From NCBI RefSeq assembly GCF_000426385.1, contig NZ_AUFG01000010.1:1-64000 (forward strand): a stretch of 64,000 bases of DNA. The letters are read 5' to 3'. Source of the DNA: Arsenicicoccus bolidensis DSM 15745 (lineage in GTDB: Bacteria; Actinomycetota; Actinomycetes; Actinomycetales; Dermatophilaceae). Both the position numbers and the translations under genes were made by a program. This document shows positions 1-8,069 of this stretch, piece by piece. Numbering within the stretch: the stretch's first letter is position 1; each line of letters starts with the position of its first letter. The notes below the pieces were generated by a model. The model did not search any database. It was not told the origin of the DNA and saw only the letters and a program-made list of their open reading frames with translations.

Positions 1-174
1 CAGCCGCCGACCCGCCTCGTCGAGCTCGTCGACGAACGCGTCGATGTAGGCGGCGACCTCGGCCTGCAACGCGACGGCAAGCATCTGCCGAGCGCCGTCC
101 CGGACGATCTCATCAAGCAGCGACCCACCGGCCGACTCGTTGGACACCTCGACGTCGTGGACTACCTTGAGCAT
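1..174 (-). CDS. IS256-family (mutator-type) transposase, N-terminal 58 codons
   Basis: The reverse strand from 174 encodes a 58-residue N-terminus containing LLDEIVRDGARQMLA and ALQAEVAAYIDA. This is the characteristic beginning of actinobacterial IS256-type DDE transposases, which move the element by cut-and-paste or copy-out mechanisms. The ATG at 172-174 follows the inner copy of the inverted repeat. The catalytic DDE core lies beyond the window edge, so whether the gene is intact cannot be judged. Confidence 0.8.
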   Translation of the reverse strand, partial: MLKVVHDVEVSNESAGGSLLDEIVRDGARQMLAVALQAEVAAYIDAFVDELDEAGRRL

Positions 175-261
175 GAGCGCACCTTCCCGAACCAGCGCGC
201 CAACGCCGGTCCAGATCAGAGTTCTGTGACTACGAGATCTTCCTCGGGAAGGTGCGCTCCA
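1..261 (-). mobile_element. Partial IS256-family insertion sequence (right end)
   Basis: The window opens inside an insertion sequence whose transposase reads leftward off the edge. The outer end is placed near base 261, where homology to the neighbouring hydrolase remnant starts. A 16-bp inverted repeat supports this end: GAGCGCACCTTCCCGA at 175-190 is exactly reversed at 244-259. One copy lies at the element end and the other sits directly upstream of the transposase start codon. The left end is outside the window, so target duplications cannot be checked. Confidence 0.7.
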
Positions 262-573
262 TCGCGTTCACCCCGCCGAGGACCATCCACAGGTTCTGAT
301 CATTGCTCGCAGCGCGGCGACGTCGCCCGCAACGCCGGCGGCGACCTCGCGGCCGCCCTCGCGCGCGTCACTGCCAAGGTCTTCGTCATGCCGATCGAGC
401 AGGACATGTTCTTCCCGCCGCGCGACTGCGAGCCCGAGGCCGCGATGACGCCGGGCGCCGAGGTGCGGATGCTGCACAGCATCGCCGGCCACTACGGGCT
501 CTTCGGCTTCGAGCAGTCCTACCTCGACGGGCTGGACGCGCACCTGCGCGAGCTCCTCGACACCCCCGTCTGA
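262..573 (+). pseudogene. C-terminal remnant of an alpha/beta-hydrolase (homoserine O-acetyltransferase-like)
   Basis: Only the C-terminal third of an alpha/beta-hydrolase remains. It reads in one frame from about base 301 to a TGA at 571-573, with the segments GGDLAAALARVTAKVFVMP and a late GHYG motif holding the catalytic histidine. This arrangement (strand, acidic residue, then GH) is typical of MetX-like hydrolases. The nucleophile elbow and the whole N-terminus are missing, and the remaining frame abuts the IS256-type end at 261. The simplest reading is that the insertion, or a deletion next to it, destroyed the gene. Confidence 0.65.
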
Positions 574-591
574 CCCCGCCTCATCGCGACT

Positions 592-631
592 GTGGGTGAG
601 ATCGCCGAAGACCACCGGCGATTTCACCCAC
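592..631. terminator. Hairpin after the hydrolase remnant
   Basis: Arms of 16 bp at 592-607 and 616-631 pair with one mismatch (a G:T wobble) around an 8-nt loop. No T-run follows, as is usual in high-GC actinobacteria. It lies just after the stop at 573 and may terminate from either side. Confidence 0.5.
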
Positions 632-753
632 GGTCGAGGGAGGGGCAGGGGTCGTCGGCCCTCCCGCCGAGGACCCGGGGGGTGGGCGTGTGGGGGATGA
701 GACCCGACCCGTTGGCCGCCGCCGCTGCCCCAGCAGATGACCGACCCCGCGGC

Positions 754-1287
754 CTAGTCTCGACCTCGCCGTCCAGGCGGAGCCGACCGGCCGGCAACCC
801 GGGGTGTGCGCACCCGCCGACCTTGAGGAGTCCCGCGACGCAGGGTGGCGCGAGCATCGGCGCGGCGGGCCGCCGTGAGGTGGGGAGCCGCGAGCGCCTC
901 GATGCGTTCCCACGGGATGACTTCGCGGACGGCGCGACACTGGCTGGCCCCCCGGGCAGGACCTGCCTCGACTGCGGCGATCGCCCGTCGCACCGTGTCG
1001 GGGTCCTCACCGAGGGCCTCGGCGAGCCAGAGCAGCCCGGGGGCGCACTGGAACCGGTTGTAGGCCAGGCGCGGGACCGTCGAACCCTGCTTGCGCCCGT
1101 AGGCGCCGACGCTCGGACCCAGCCCGGCGTCGAGCCAGTCCCCCGAGCCATGCACGAGGTGGTAGGCGGCGTGAGGGACGGCGAAGACCAGCACGGAGCC
1201 GAGCCCCAGCGCGGCCAGGTCGCGGCTGCGGCGCCATACCGCCGCTGACAGGATCGGGACCGGGGGCGGGAGGCGGCAGACCGCCAT
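754..1287 (-). pseudogene. Possible composite remnant of two hypothetical genes
   Basis: The reverse strand carries an open frame of 177 codons that looks pieced together. Residues about 20-47 form one hydrophobic stretch ending in VPHAAYHL, like the last membrane helix of a small membrane protein. From about residue 68 the frame changes character to a soluble segment with VPRLAYNRFQCAPGLLWLA, GEDPDTVRRA and VIPWERIEALA, which resembles a small actinobacterial hypothetical protein. The C-terminal tail is arginine-rich and looks non-coding. I infer a deletion fusion or decay; no function is assigned, and a random open frame in GC-rich DNA remains possible. Confidence 0.3.
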
Positions 1288-1298
1288 ACGCTGCAGGC

Positions 1299-1724
1299 AT
1301 GAGCGAGGAATTCCTCCACCGTATCCTGGAGCTCCCGGACCGCACCGGGGTCCTGACCACGATCAAGCGCGACGGCCGACCGCAGATGTCGGTCGTGAGG
1401 CATCACTACGACCCGGCCACACGCACGCTGTCCGTCTCGGTCACCGACGACCGCGCCAAGACCCGCAACCTGCGGCGGGACCCGCGAGCCAGCTTCCTCG
1501 TGGCCGGCGACAGCCAGTGGGAGTATGTCGTCGCCGAGGGCACCGCCCGGGTGGGCGAGGTGGCGAGCGATCCGCACGATGCGGCGGCGGACGAGCTGGT
1601 CGAGCTCTACCGCCAGCTGAGCGGCGAGCACCCGGACTGGGAGGAGTACCGCGCGGCGATGATCGAGCAGCGACGCCTCGTGCTGCGCATCGTGGTGGAC
1701 CGCGTCTATGGCATGGGGCCGTGA
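1299..1724 (+). CDS. PPOX-class F420/FMN-dependent oxidoreductase
   Basis: This 141-residue protein matches the split-barrel flavin/deazaflavin-binding PPOX family (pyridoxamine 5'-phosphate oxidase-like). Visible signs are the N-terminal GVLTTIKRDGRPQMSVV strand pair, the central SVTDDRAKTRNLRRDPRASF motif that contacts the cofactor phosphate, and the C-terminal RLVLRIVVDRVYGM strand. Such proteins bind F420, FMN or heme-like ligands and reduce varied substrates; the substrate here cannot be told. The ATG at 1299 fits the family's normal length. It stands alone, facing the DUF1636 gene convergently. Confidence 0.85.
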   Translation: MSEEFLHRILELPDRTGVLTTIKRDGRPQMSVVRHHYDPATRTLSVSVTDDRAKTRNLRRDPRASFLVAGDSQWEYVVAEGTARVGEVASDPHDAAADELVELYRQLSGEHPDWEEYRAAMIEQRRLVLRIVVDRVYGMGP

Positions 1725-1775
1725 CGCGCGGGCGCCTCGCGGGACGTGGTGTCGGAGCCCGCGCTCAGGCGTCGC

Positions 1776-2186
1776 TCACTCCGTGCACTGCGGTGCTGCA
1801 GTGGTCGTGGGCATGGGTGACGCGGGCCGCTTCGTCGTGACCGCACTGATGTGAGGACGCAGGGCCTGCGCGATCGCCAGCTCGTCAGGATCCCCGTCGT
1901 GGCTCTGCTCGTGAGCCAGTGCCGCCCGAAGGATCGCCCCGGTCAGCAGGGCATCACCCGGGTCGAGCCCGCTGAGGCGGATTCGCGTCTTGAACGGGGC
2001 ATCGATGGCCACGACCCCGTGGTTGGGGCAACCACCGAGGCACTGGACGAACCGGGCGCGGAGCGGCCTTCCGTCCACCTGCTCGGGCCCGTTCTGGGCC
2101 ATCAGGGCGGCCTGCATGCGGGGGCCGAAGGAGCCTCGGTTGGGCCGGTCATAGCGGGGACAGGTCCCGCAGATAAGAATCGTCAT
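1776..2186 (-). CDS. DUF1636 predicted metal-binding protein
   Basis: This small cysteine-containing protein has ICGTCPRYDR at its N-terminus and CLGGCPNHG in the middle, the paired-cysteine signature of DUF1636, a thioredoxin-like ferredoxin-fold family predicted to bind metal or an iron-sulfur cluster. The ATG at 2184-2186 is chosen because the family starts immediately before the first CxxC. Upstream in-frame codons add only low-complexity sequence. It lies downstream of, and in the same direction as, the amidohydrolase operon, with a gap of about 60 nt. Co-transcription is possible but not shown. Confidence 0.7.
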   Translation of the reverse strand: MTILICGTCPRYDRPNRGSFGPRMQAALMAQNGPEQVDGRPLRARFVQCLGGCPNHGVVAIDAPFKTRIRLSGLDPGDALLTGAILRAALAHEQSHDGDPDELAIAQALRPHISAVTTKRPASPMPTTTAAPQCTE

Positions 2187-2245
2187 GATGGTGGGTGCGA
2201 AGGTGGGGCGGGCCAGCCGTACGTCGCGGCCGCCCGCCCCACCCG

Positions 2246-3556
2246 TCACGGTCGCTGCAGGACCGTCTCGGCCGCGGCGTCGTGAATGATGTCGGCGGCG
2301 TCGCTTGGTGCGGGTGGACGGAATGCTTCGTCCTCAGGTTCCTTGTGGAAGCGGCCGTCCTTCATGACGAAGTCCATCTTGGAGGGGTCCTGGAGAATGG
2401 TGATGTCCTCGAGGGGGTCACCATCCACGACGATCAGGTCGGCGAGGTAGCCCGGTTGCACCTTGCCCAGCTCATCGGGCTGCAGCATGATCTCGCCGCC
2501 CCACGCCGTCGCCGCGATGATCGCCTCCATCGGCGTGAAGTCGAGGAGCTCGACGAAGTGCTGCAGGTCCCTGGCATAGGTGCCGTGCGGGGTCCAGGCG
2601 AACCCGTAGTCTCCACCAGGCAGGATTTTGACGCCCCGGCGGTGCATCTCCTTCAGTCCCGAGATGGCCGCATCCAGCTCACGCCTGTAACCAACCGCCT
2701 CGGCTGCCTCCTGGGGGAAGCCGAAGGCCTCCGCCTCGTACAGGGTCGCAACGAGCCAGTTCAGTCCCGGCGCCACGAACACCCAGTCGCGGTTGGCCTC
2801 GAGCAGGTCGAGGCCCTCGGCGTCCGTGTAACTGGCGTGATAGATGATGTCGACCTTGTGCCGCAGGCACATCTTGACGCTCTCTGCGGAACGTGCGTGG
2901 GCGCATACCCGGCGCCCTCGACGGTGCGCCTCGGTGACGGCCGCGGCGACCTCCTCGTCGGAGAAGTAGGTGTCCTCGGCGTGCTTGGACCCCGTGATCT
3001 CCTCCCCGGTCATCGAGAGCTTGATCTGGTCCACGCCGATGTCGACCAGCTCGCGCACAACTCGGCGCATGCCTTCGGGGCCATCGGCGAACTTGGTGAT
3101 GCCCTTGACCAGAGCACCTCCGGTGACGGCGATCTCAGGTCCGTTGGCGAGATATCTCGGGCCGGGGAATCGACCGGCAGCGATGGCGTCGCGGCAGACG
3201 ACGTCCAGACGGTCCTTGGCGGACGCGGCGCCCAAGCACATGGTGTAGCCCGAGTCGAGATAGGTCCGCGCAGACTCGAGGGCGAACAGGAGGTGCTCCT
3301 CCACCGGGAGCGTTCCGAGACCGTCCAGGTCTGCACTGTTGTTCCACGTGAAGTGCGTGTGGGCGTCGCACAGCCCGGACATCAGCGTTCGGCCGCGTCC
3401 GTTGATGGTGCGCGCGCCCTCAGGGGTCGCGTCGACGTGCCCGACCTGACGGATCCGTCCGTCCGTCACCAGGACGTCGCCCCGGTATGGCTGTGCACCA
3501 GTGGAATCGATGATGTTGACGTCCCGGAAGTGGACGGCGTTGCTGGTCGTACTCAT
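2246..3556 (-). CDS. Amidohydrolase-superfamily metal-dependent hydrolase
   Basis: A 436-residue enzyme of the imidazolonepropionase/prolidase-like amidohydrolase branch. The metal motif HTHFTW lies near residue 67, a lysine-containing strand DQIKLSMTGEE near residue 170, later histidines in CAHARS and IYHASY, and the C-terminal aspartate region in GGDYGFAWTPHG. These make up the binuclear metal site of the TIM barrel, flanked by the composite beta-sandwich (VLVTDGRI, ADLIVVDGDPLEDI). The ATG at 3554-3556 has a GAGGAG ribosome site. It is the last gene of the operon with 3630-4391 and 4431-5321 and probably opens an amide or ring bond in an unidentified catabolic substrate. Confidence 0.85.
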   Translation of the reverse strand: MSTTSNAVHFRDVNIIDSTGAQPYRGDVLVTDGRIRQVGHVDATPEGARTINGRGRTLMSGLCDAHTHFTWNNSADLDGLGTLPVEEHLLFALESARTYLDSGYTMCLGAASAKDRLDVVCRDAIAAGRFPGPRYLANGPEIAVTGGALVKGITKFADGPEGMRRVVRELVDIGVDQIKLSMTGEEITGSKHAEDTYFSDEEVAAAVTEAHRRGRRVCAHARSAESVKMCLRHKVDIIYHASYTDAEGLDLLEANRDWVFVAPGLNWLVATLYEAEAFGFPQEAAEAVGYRRELDAAISGLKEMHRRGVKILPGGDYGFAWTPHGTYARDLQHFVELLDFTPMEAIIAATAWGGEIMLQPDELGKVQPGYLADLIVVDGDPLEDITILQDPSKMDFVMKDGRFHKEPEDEAFRPPAPSDAADIIHDAAAETVLQRP

Positions 3557-3629
3557 GACTGCTCCTCGTTGAGCGTGCAGGTCGGGATGGTGGTAGGGCA
3601 AGACGTGTGGGGAGATCTCTCCACTTGAT

Positions 3630-4391
3630 TCAGAGATGAGCGACGAGCTGCTCGGTGACCTCGGTAGCTGCCTCCAGGGCCGTCCAGTGACCCACGCCCG
3701 GGAGGATGACCACCGAGGCGTTGTCGCGAGCCTCGGCGAGGCGCTGGCTGGCCGCCGGCGGTCCCACCTTGTCCTCGTCACCGGTGATGAGGAGCAGGGG
3801 GAGGTCAGCAGGCAGGGCGCCAGGCTCGGTCGCATTGGCGAGCGCCTCACAGTTGCGGGCATAGCCCTCAGGGTCTTGGCGCATGATCAGCTCGCGTACG
3901 AAGGCGGCCACCTCGGGCTTTGACTCGCGCGTCTGCGCGGACAGGGCGTTGGCCACGACGCCCGGCGCGACGGCCGCCGTGCCCTGGTCGCGCAGCAAGG
4001 CTGCGCGATCCCGCTGTGCCTGTCGAGCGGCCTCGGCAGGCACGTCGACGGCGCCGAGGAGGACCACGCTGCGGACGAGGTCTGGGTGACGGGACGCGAA
4101 GGATCGCACGACCAGGGTGCCCATGGAGTGGCCGACCACGTCAGCCGGCCCGCAGGCGAGCTCCCCGAGCACGGCTGCAAGGTCGTCGGCGTGGGATTCG
4201 ATGCTGATGTCGGCGGCGAGCTCTGACCGACCGGCGCCGGCGCTGTCGACACGGATGACCGTGTGGTTGTCCTGCAGCGCGTCGGCCTGCACCTGGTAGA
4301 AGTTCGAGGTGCCACCCAGACCATGGACCATGAGAACGGCCGGTCCGCTGCCGCTGATCTCGACAGCCAGTTCGTGTCCGTTGATGTTCAT
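3630..4391 (-). CDS. Alpha/beta-fold hydrolase
   Basis: A complete 253-residue serine hydrolase. The oxyanion-hole region is MVHGLGGTSNFY, the nucleophile elbow is VVGHSMGTLVVR (G-H-S-M-G, Ser near residue 93), the acid is in LLLITGDEDKVGP and the catalytic His is in LPGVGHWTALE. The start at 4391 is preceded by GAAGGAGC. It sits between a fumarylacetoacetate-hydrolase homologue and an amidohydrolase with gaps of 39 and 73 nt. That arrangement is common in ring-cleavage or lactone-degradation operons. The exact substrate (ester, lactone or C-C bond) is not deducible. Confidence 0.85.
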   Translation of the reverse strand: MNINGHELAVEISGSGPAVLMVHGLGGTSNFYQVQADALQDNHTVIRVDSAGAGRSELAADISIESHADDLAAVLGELACGPADVVGHSMGTLVVRSFASRHPDLVRSVVLLGAVDVPAEAARQAQRDRAALLRDQGTAAVAPGVVANALSAQTRESKPEVAAFVRELIMRQDPEGYARNCEALANATEPGALPADLPLLLITGDEDKVGPPAASQRLAEARDNASVVILPGVGHWTALEAATEVTEQLVAHL

Positions 4392-4430
4392 TGTGTTCCA
4401 GCTCCTTCGGGTTGGGGCATGTCTGAGGGC

Positions 4431-5321
4431 TCAGGCCACGCTGTTGCGCTGGGAGCCAAGCCCGGTGATGGAGACCTCGACGACGTCGCCGCTGGTCATG
4501 AACTTTGGTGGCTCGAAACCGATCCCGACCCCGGCCGGCGTGCCGGTCGCGATGATGTCTCCCGGTTGGAGGGTGATGCCGGCCGAGATCGTCTCGATGA
4601 GGGTGGGGATGTCGAAGATGAGGTCAGCCACGGTGGCGGACTGCCGCATCTCACCATTGACGAAGCTCTCCACGCGGAGGGTGGTCGGGTCCGGGATCTC
4701 GTCTGCGGTCACCGCCAGTGGGCCCATGGGGCAGTGGGTGTCAAGGGACTTCCCGATCAACCACTGCTTGTGCTTGCGCTGCAGGTCGCGGGCGGTGAAG
4801 TCGTCGATGATCGTGTAACCCCACACGTGCTCCGCTGCTTGCTCCCGCGAGATGCCGCGTCCGCCCACGCCGATGATGACGCCCAGCTCGGCCTCGTAGT
4901 CCAGCTCTGAGGTGACCCCGGGGTGGGGGTCGATGTCGTCGTAGGGTCCGGTGACCGAGCTGGGAGCCTTGGAGAACACCACCGGAAATTCGGGGATGGC
5001 CTCGGAACGGTCGGGGGAGTCGTAGCCAGATCGTCCGAACTCGACCACGTGCTCCCGGTAGTTCTTGCCGACGCAGAAGATGTTTCGCCGGGGCACCGGG
5101 ATGGGTGCGAGCACCCGGACCGACGAGACGGCTGTCGAGGGCAGGTCTGCCGGCTGGGCGAGCTGCGGGGCCAGCGTCGACCAGCGCTCGATGAGGTTGA
5201 CGAGATCGGCTCCCCCCGGCAGTGTGCCGGTGAGGTCATGGACGACGGCGGTGTCGCCCTCCCCCGTGACCAGACCGACTCGACGGACCGAGTCCCCGTG
5301 GGTGAAGGTCATGAACTTCAT
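4431..5321 (-). CDS. Fumarylacetoacetate hydrolase (FAH) family protein
   Basis: A 296-residue FAH-superfamily enzyme. KNYREHVVEFG carries the lid region, and LDYEAELGVIIG and ARDLQRKHKQW supply the E-x-E...D divalent-metal ligands. GDIIATGTPAGVG is the conserved C-terminal signature. Family members hydrolyse, decarboxylate or isomerise diketo acids at the end of aromatic or sugar-acid catabolism. I place the start at 5321, which has a GGAGC ribosome site; an upstream ATG at 5360 lies inside the operator repeats and adds 13 unusual residues. It is the first gene of the operon, divergent from the GntR regulator. Confidence 0.85.
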   Translation of the reverse strand: MKFMTFTHGDSVRRVGLVTGEGDTAVVHDLTGTLPGGADLVNLIERWSTLAPQLAQPADLPSTAVSSVRVLAPIPVPRRNIFCVGKNYREHVVEFGRSGYDSPDRSEAIPEFPVVFSKAPSSVTGPYDDIDPHPGVTSELDYEAELGVIIGVGGRGISREQAAEHVWGYTIIDDFTARDLQRKHKQWLIGKSLDTHCPMGPLAVTADEIPDPTTLRVESFVNGEMRQSATVADLIFDIPTLIETISAGITLQPGDIIATGTPAGVGIGFEPPKFMTSGDVVEVSITGLGSQRNSVA

Positions 5322-5334
5322 GCTGCTCCAATCG

Positions 5335-5471
5335 AGACCATTACGACCAATATAGACCATCTCCAGAGTAGAGCGGCTCGTCCCCTGCCGTCTACCCCTA
5401 GATTCCTGCGGGCAGCGTCGCGACCGTGCTGGCCTATTGGTCTGAATTGGTTCATCGGGTTAGACTTGGGC
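5335..5471. promoter_or_regulatory. Divergent promoter/operator region of the FAH operon and gntR
   Basis: Three GACCA half-sites occur at 5336-5340, 5345-5349 and 5355-5359, about one helical turn apart. Two inverted counterparts, TTGGTC (5437-5442) and TTGGTT (5447-5452), again are 10 bp apart. TTGGTC can act as a -35 box with TAGACT at 5461-5466 (18-bp spacer), placing transcription start at or next to the gntR ATG. TGGTC/GACCA half-sites are typical for FadR-type GntR regulators. I infer autoregulation and repression of the divergent operon. Confidence 0.6.
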
Positions 5472-6128
5472 ATGCTCAGCCCGGATCGCGCGTTGCGTGC
5501 CCTCGTCGAGGACGGGATCTCCCGTGGTGAGCTGGCGCCTGGTTCCAAGCTGCCGACGGAGCGTGAGCTCGTTGCGACGCTGCAGCTGCCGCGAAGTGCT
5601 GTCCGCCGTGCGCTGTCCCGCCTCGAGCAGGAGGGGATGGTGGTGCGCGAGGTGGGCCGGGGGACCTTCTTGCGGGAGAGCTACGTGGCGGAGGGGGTGG
5701 CCAGGGACGCCAGTCCGGCGGACATCATGCAGGCGCGCATGGTCCTCGAGCCCTCCGTCGCCGTCCTTGCGGCGCATGCGGCGACCCAGGCGGATCTGTC
5801 CCGCATCGCCAGCTTCGCCGATCAGGGAGGCAGGTCGGAGGACTTCGACAGCTTCGAGACGTGGGACAGCAAGTTTCATCGGGCGATCGGCGAGGCGACG
5901 CACAACGATCTGGTCCTGGCCATGTTCGACGTCATCAACGCTGGTCGCGCGCTCCCCGTGTGGGGAAGCCTCAAACGGCGCACCTCCACACCGGAGCGAC
6001 GACGCTGCTATCACCAGCAGCACGTCAGCATCCTCGAGGCCCTCAACGACCGTGACCCTGCTGGGGCCGAGCGCGCGATGCGCGCTCACCTGAAGTCCGT
6101 CACGGACAACCTGATCGGCAACGCCTGA
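5472..6128 (+). CDS. FadR-subfamily (FCD) GntR transcriptional regulator
   Basis: A 218-residue regulator. The N-terminal winged helix has LPTERELVATLQLPRSAVRR (recognition helix) followed by the wing GMVVREVGRGTF. Residues about 85-210 form the all-helical FCD ligand domain, with metal-binding-type residues in SKFHRAIGEATHN and the late HVSILEAL helix. No Shine-Dalgarno sequence precedes the ATG at 5472 and a -10-like TAGACT lies 6-11 nt upstream, so the mRNA is probably leaderless. It is transcribed divergently from the amidohydrolase/hydrolase/FAH operon, which it most likely controls in response to a pathway intermediate. Confidence 0.85.
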   Translation: MLSPDRALRALVEDGISRGELAPGSKLPTERELVATLQLPRSAVRRALSRLEQEGMVVREVGRGTFLRESYVAEGVARDASPADIMQARMVLEPSVAVLAAHAATQADLSRIASFADQGGRSEDFDSFETWDSKFHRAIGEATHNDLVLAMFDVINAGRALPVWGSLKRRTSTPERRRCYHQQHVSILEALNDRDPAGAERAMRAHLKSVTDNLIGNA

Positions 6129-6214
6129 CCGCGGTCGCGCGGTGATGCGTTCAGGGCCCCGTCGGGACTTCCACCGGCACACTGGAAGCATCCACCCTGA
6201 CTCGAGGAGCCTGC

Positions 6215-6675
6215 GTGAGTCAACGCGTCGATTTCACGAACGTGTCCGCCCAGGGCCTGGAGTCCTCCGCGGTCAGCGATGCGCTCGCCGGGCTGAGGGC
6301 GAACGAGGCGCGCTACTTCCACACGAAGTACGGGCACGAGTTCACGGTCAGCGAGGCCGCCGACGCCCCCGACACCGTCGCGTGGGTAGCCGGCATCCTC
6401 GAGGATGAGCGCGGCACCGTCATCGCCTCGCGCCCGCTGCAGGTGGCCGTCTGCGACGTCGACGGGATCCACTGGGTGCATGTCTTCACGAGTCCGGGCT
6501 CGGGGTCAACGTGCTCTGGACCGTCGAGCCGGGCGGGAAGCGCGCGGTGGGCTTCAAGCTGTCGGAGGGGATGGACGTCCCGGAGGAGCTGTCGTCCTTC
6601 AAGTTCGCTCGGCAGAAGTCGAAGCTCGCCGGCGTCATCCGCGGGTCCTACTTCGTGATCAAGGGTGAGTACTGA
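6215..6675 (+). pseudogene. Frameshifted hypothetical gene
   Basis: The first part reads from ATG 6215 to about 6500, ending in GIHWVHVFTSP. The natural continuation (NVLWTVEPGGKRAVGFKLSE to VIRGSYFVIKGEY, TGA at 6673-6675) is in a different frame. The switch lies in GC-rich sequence around 6494-6505. Both halves have good codon use, so this was one protein of about 153 residues. I do not recognise the family. It precedes the two-gene unit at 6819-9156 in the same direction. The shift may be a real mutation or a consensus error. Confidence 0.6.
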
Positions 6676-6818
6676 CCTCCTCCCTAGGGTCGTGGGTACG
6701 CGGCTCCGGGATTCCTGACGAGTGTCAGGGTTGGATGCGCCCAAAGACCGTCCTCTCCCTGGCCATCGCGACTACGGTCAGCGAGGGTGGGACACGCTTG
6801 CAGCGGACGGGGGAGCAC

Positions 6819-8069
6819 ATGGATCACGAGATCGACCTGGTGAGCGACGGCGATGGCGTGGCAGTCATCGGAGATGAGGCTGCCGTCGAGCGCTTCTTGG
6901 CCGCGGAAGGTCTGGAGTCCAGGGACCTCGGGCTGCCGCGGCTCACGAGCGCCCTTGCAACCGGGGGAGCTACCAGTCAGATGACCTCCGTCATCGCCGC
7001 CAATTCCGGGCGTTGGGTGAAGCTGACGCCAGACTCCGCCAAGGCGCTGCCCACCTTCGAGGCCATGCAGGGCTCTAGCGCTGGCGTGAGTCGAGCCGTT
7101 CTCACACAAGAGGGCAAGATCAAGCAGATCTTGGAGTTCACGACGGGCCCCGGAGCACTGCTGGCCAACCCGGCTGTGCTGGCGGGTGCCGCCGGCATCA
7201 TGGCCCAGCTGGCGATGCAGCAGACCATGGACGAGATCACTGACTACCTCGCGACGATCGACGAAAAGGTCGATGACATCCTGCGCGGGCAAACGGACGC
7301 GGTTGTGGCGCGCACGATCGGCGCCGGCCTCGTGATCCAGGAAGCCATGACGATCCGCGAGCACGGTGGTCGCGTCAACGAGGTCACGTGGTCCAAGGTG
7401 CAGGCCGTGCCGGGCACGATCGCCGAGACCCAGGCTTACGCCTTGCGCCAGCTGGATGGGATCGCTGAAAGGCTGGAGCGCAAGAAGGCCGTTGGCGACC
7501 TGGCCAAGACGGCGCGCGACGCCGAGTCGGCCGTGCGCGAGTGGCTCGCCGTGCTGGCCCGGTGCTTCCAGCTGCATGACGCGATCTCCGTCCTCGAGCT
7601 GGATCGAGTGCTCGCAGCAGCCCCGGACGACCTGGAGGCACACCGACTCGGCATTCACGCAGCACGTGGGGACCGGCGCACGCTCATCGCCCAGAGCACC
7701 GAGCGACTGATCGCACGCATGGACATGGCCGCAGACCTGGCCAACAGCAAGGTCCTCCTGCACCCGGCGGCCTCAGGTGCCGTGGTTCGGTCGAGGAATG
7801 CGGTCGCCGCCACGGTCAACGACTTTCACGAGCTGCTCGGCGTCCAGGGGGACAGGCAATCCCTTGAGGCCAGGCGATGGAGCGACGCTGCATCGCAGGT
7901 ACGTGACCGGGCACTCGAGTCAGGTGCGGAAGGCGTCGATGCCGCCTGGCGCCGCGGTGACGAGGCGTTCACTCGAGCGCGGCTGATCGGCGGCCGGGTC
8001 TCGCGCGCGGTTGTCGAGCGCGCACCCCGCCGGCGCGACATCGACAAGGATCCCGATGACAAGTCCTGA
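6819..8069 (+). CDS. Conserved hypothetical protein, first gene of a two-gene operon
   Basis: A 416-residue protein with no domain I can name. The N-terminal 130 residues look globular. Residues about 110-135 form one hydrophobic, alanine-rich segment (ALLANPAVLAGAAGIMAQLA). The segment MDEITDYLATIDEKVDDILR begins a long, mainly helical, charged region that may be coiled-coil, ending in a basic tail. The ATG at 6819 has a GGGGGAG site and is preferred to in-frame starts upstream. Its 3' end overlaps the nuclease-like gene by 14 nt, so the two are almost certainly co-translated. The segment order suggests a membrane- or complex-associated helical protein; the role is unknown. Confidence 0.7.
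   Translation: MDHEIDLVSDGDGVAVIGDEAAVERFLAAEGLESRDLGLPRLTSALATGGATSQMTSVIAANSGRWVKLTPDSAKALPTFEAMQGSSAGVSRAVLTQEGKIKQILEFTTGPGALLANPAVLAGAAGIMAQLAMQQTMDEITDYLATIDEKVDDILRGQTDAVVARTIGAGLVIQEAMTIREHGGRVNEVTWSKVQAVPGTIAETQAYALRQLDGIAERLERKKAVGDLAKTARDAESAVREWLAVLARCFQLHDAISVLELDRVLAAAPDDLEAHRLGIHAARGDRRTLIAQSTERLIARMDMAADLANSKVLLHPAASGAVVRSRNAVAATVNDFHELLGVQGDRQSLEARRWSDAASQVRDRALESGAEGVDAAWRRGDEAFTRARLIGGRVSRAVVERAPRRRDIDKDPDDKS

Noticed and set aside
592-1631. Long open frames on both strands through the 600-1300 region
   Set aside because: Most are out-of-frame by-products of GC-rich DNA and overlap the real oxidoreductase gene. Only the 754-1287 reverse frame showed protein-like segments, and it is kept at low confidence.
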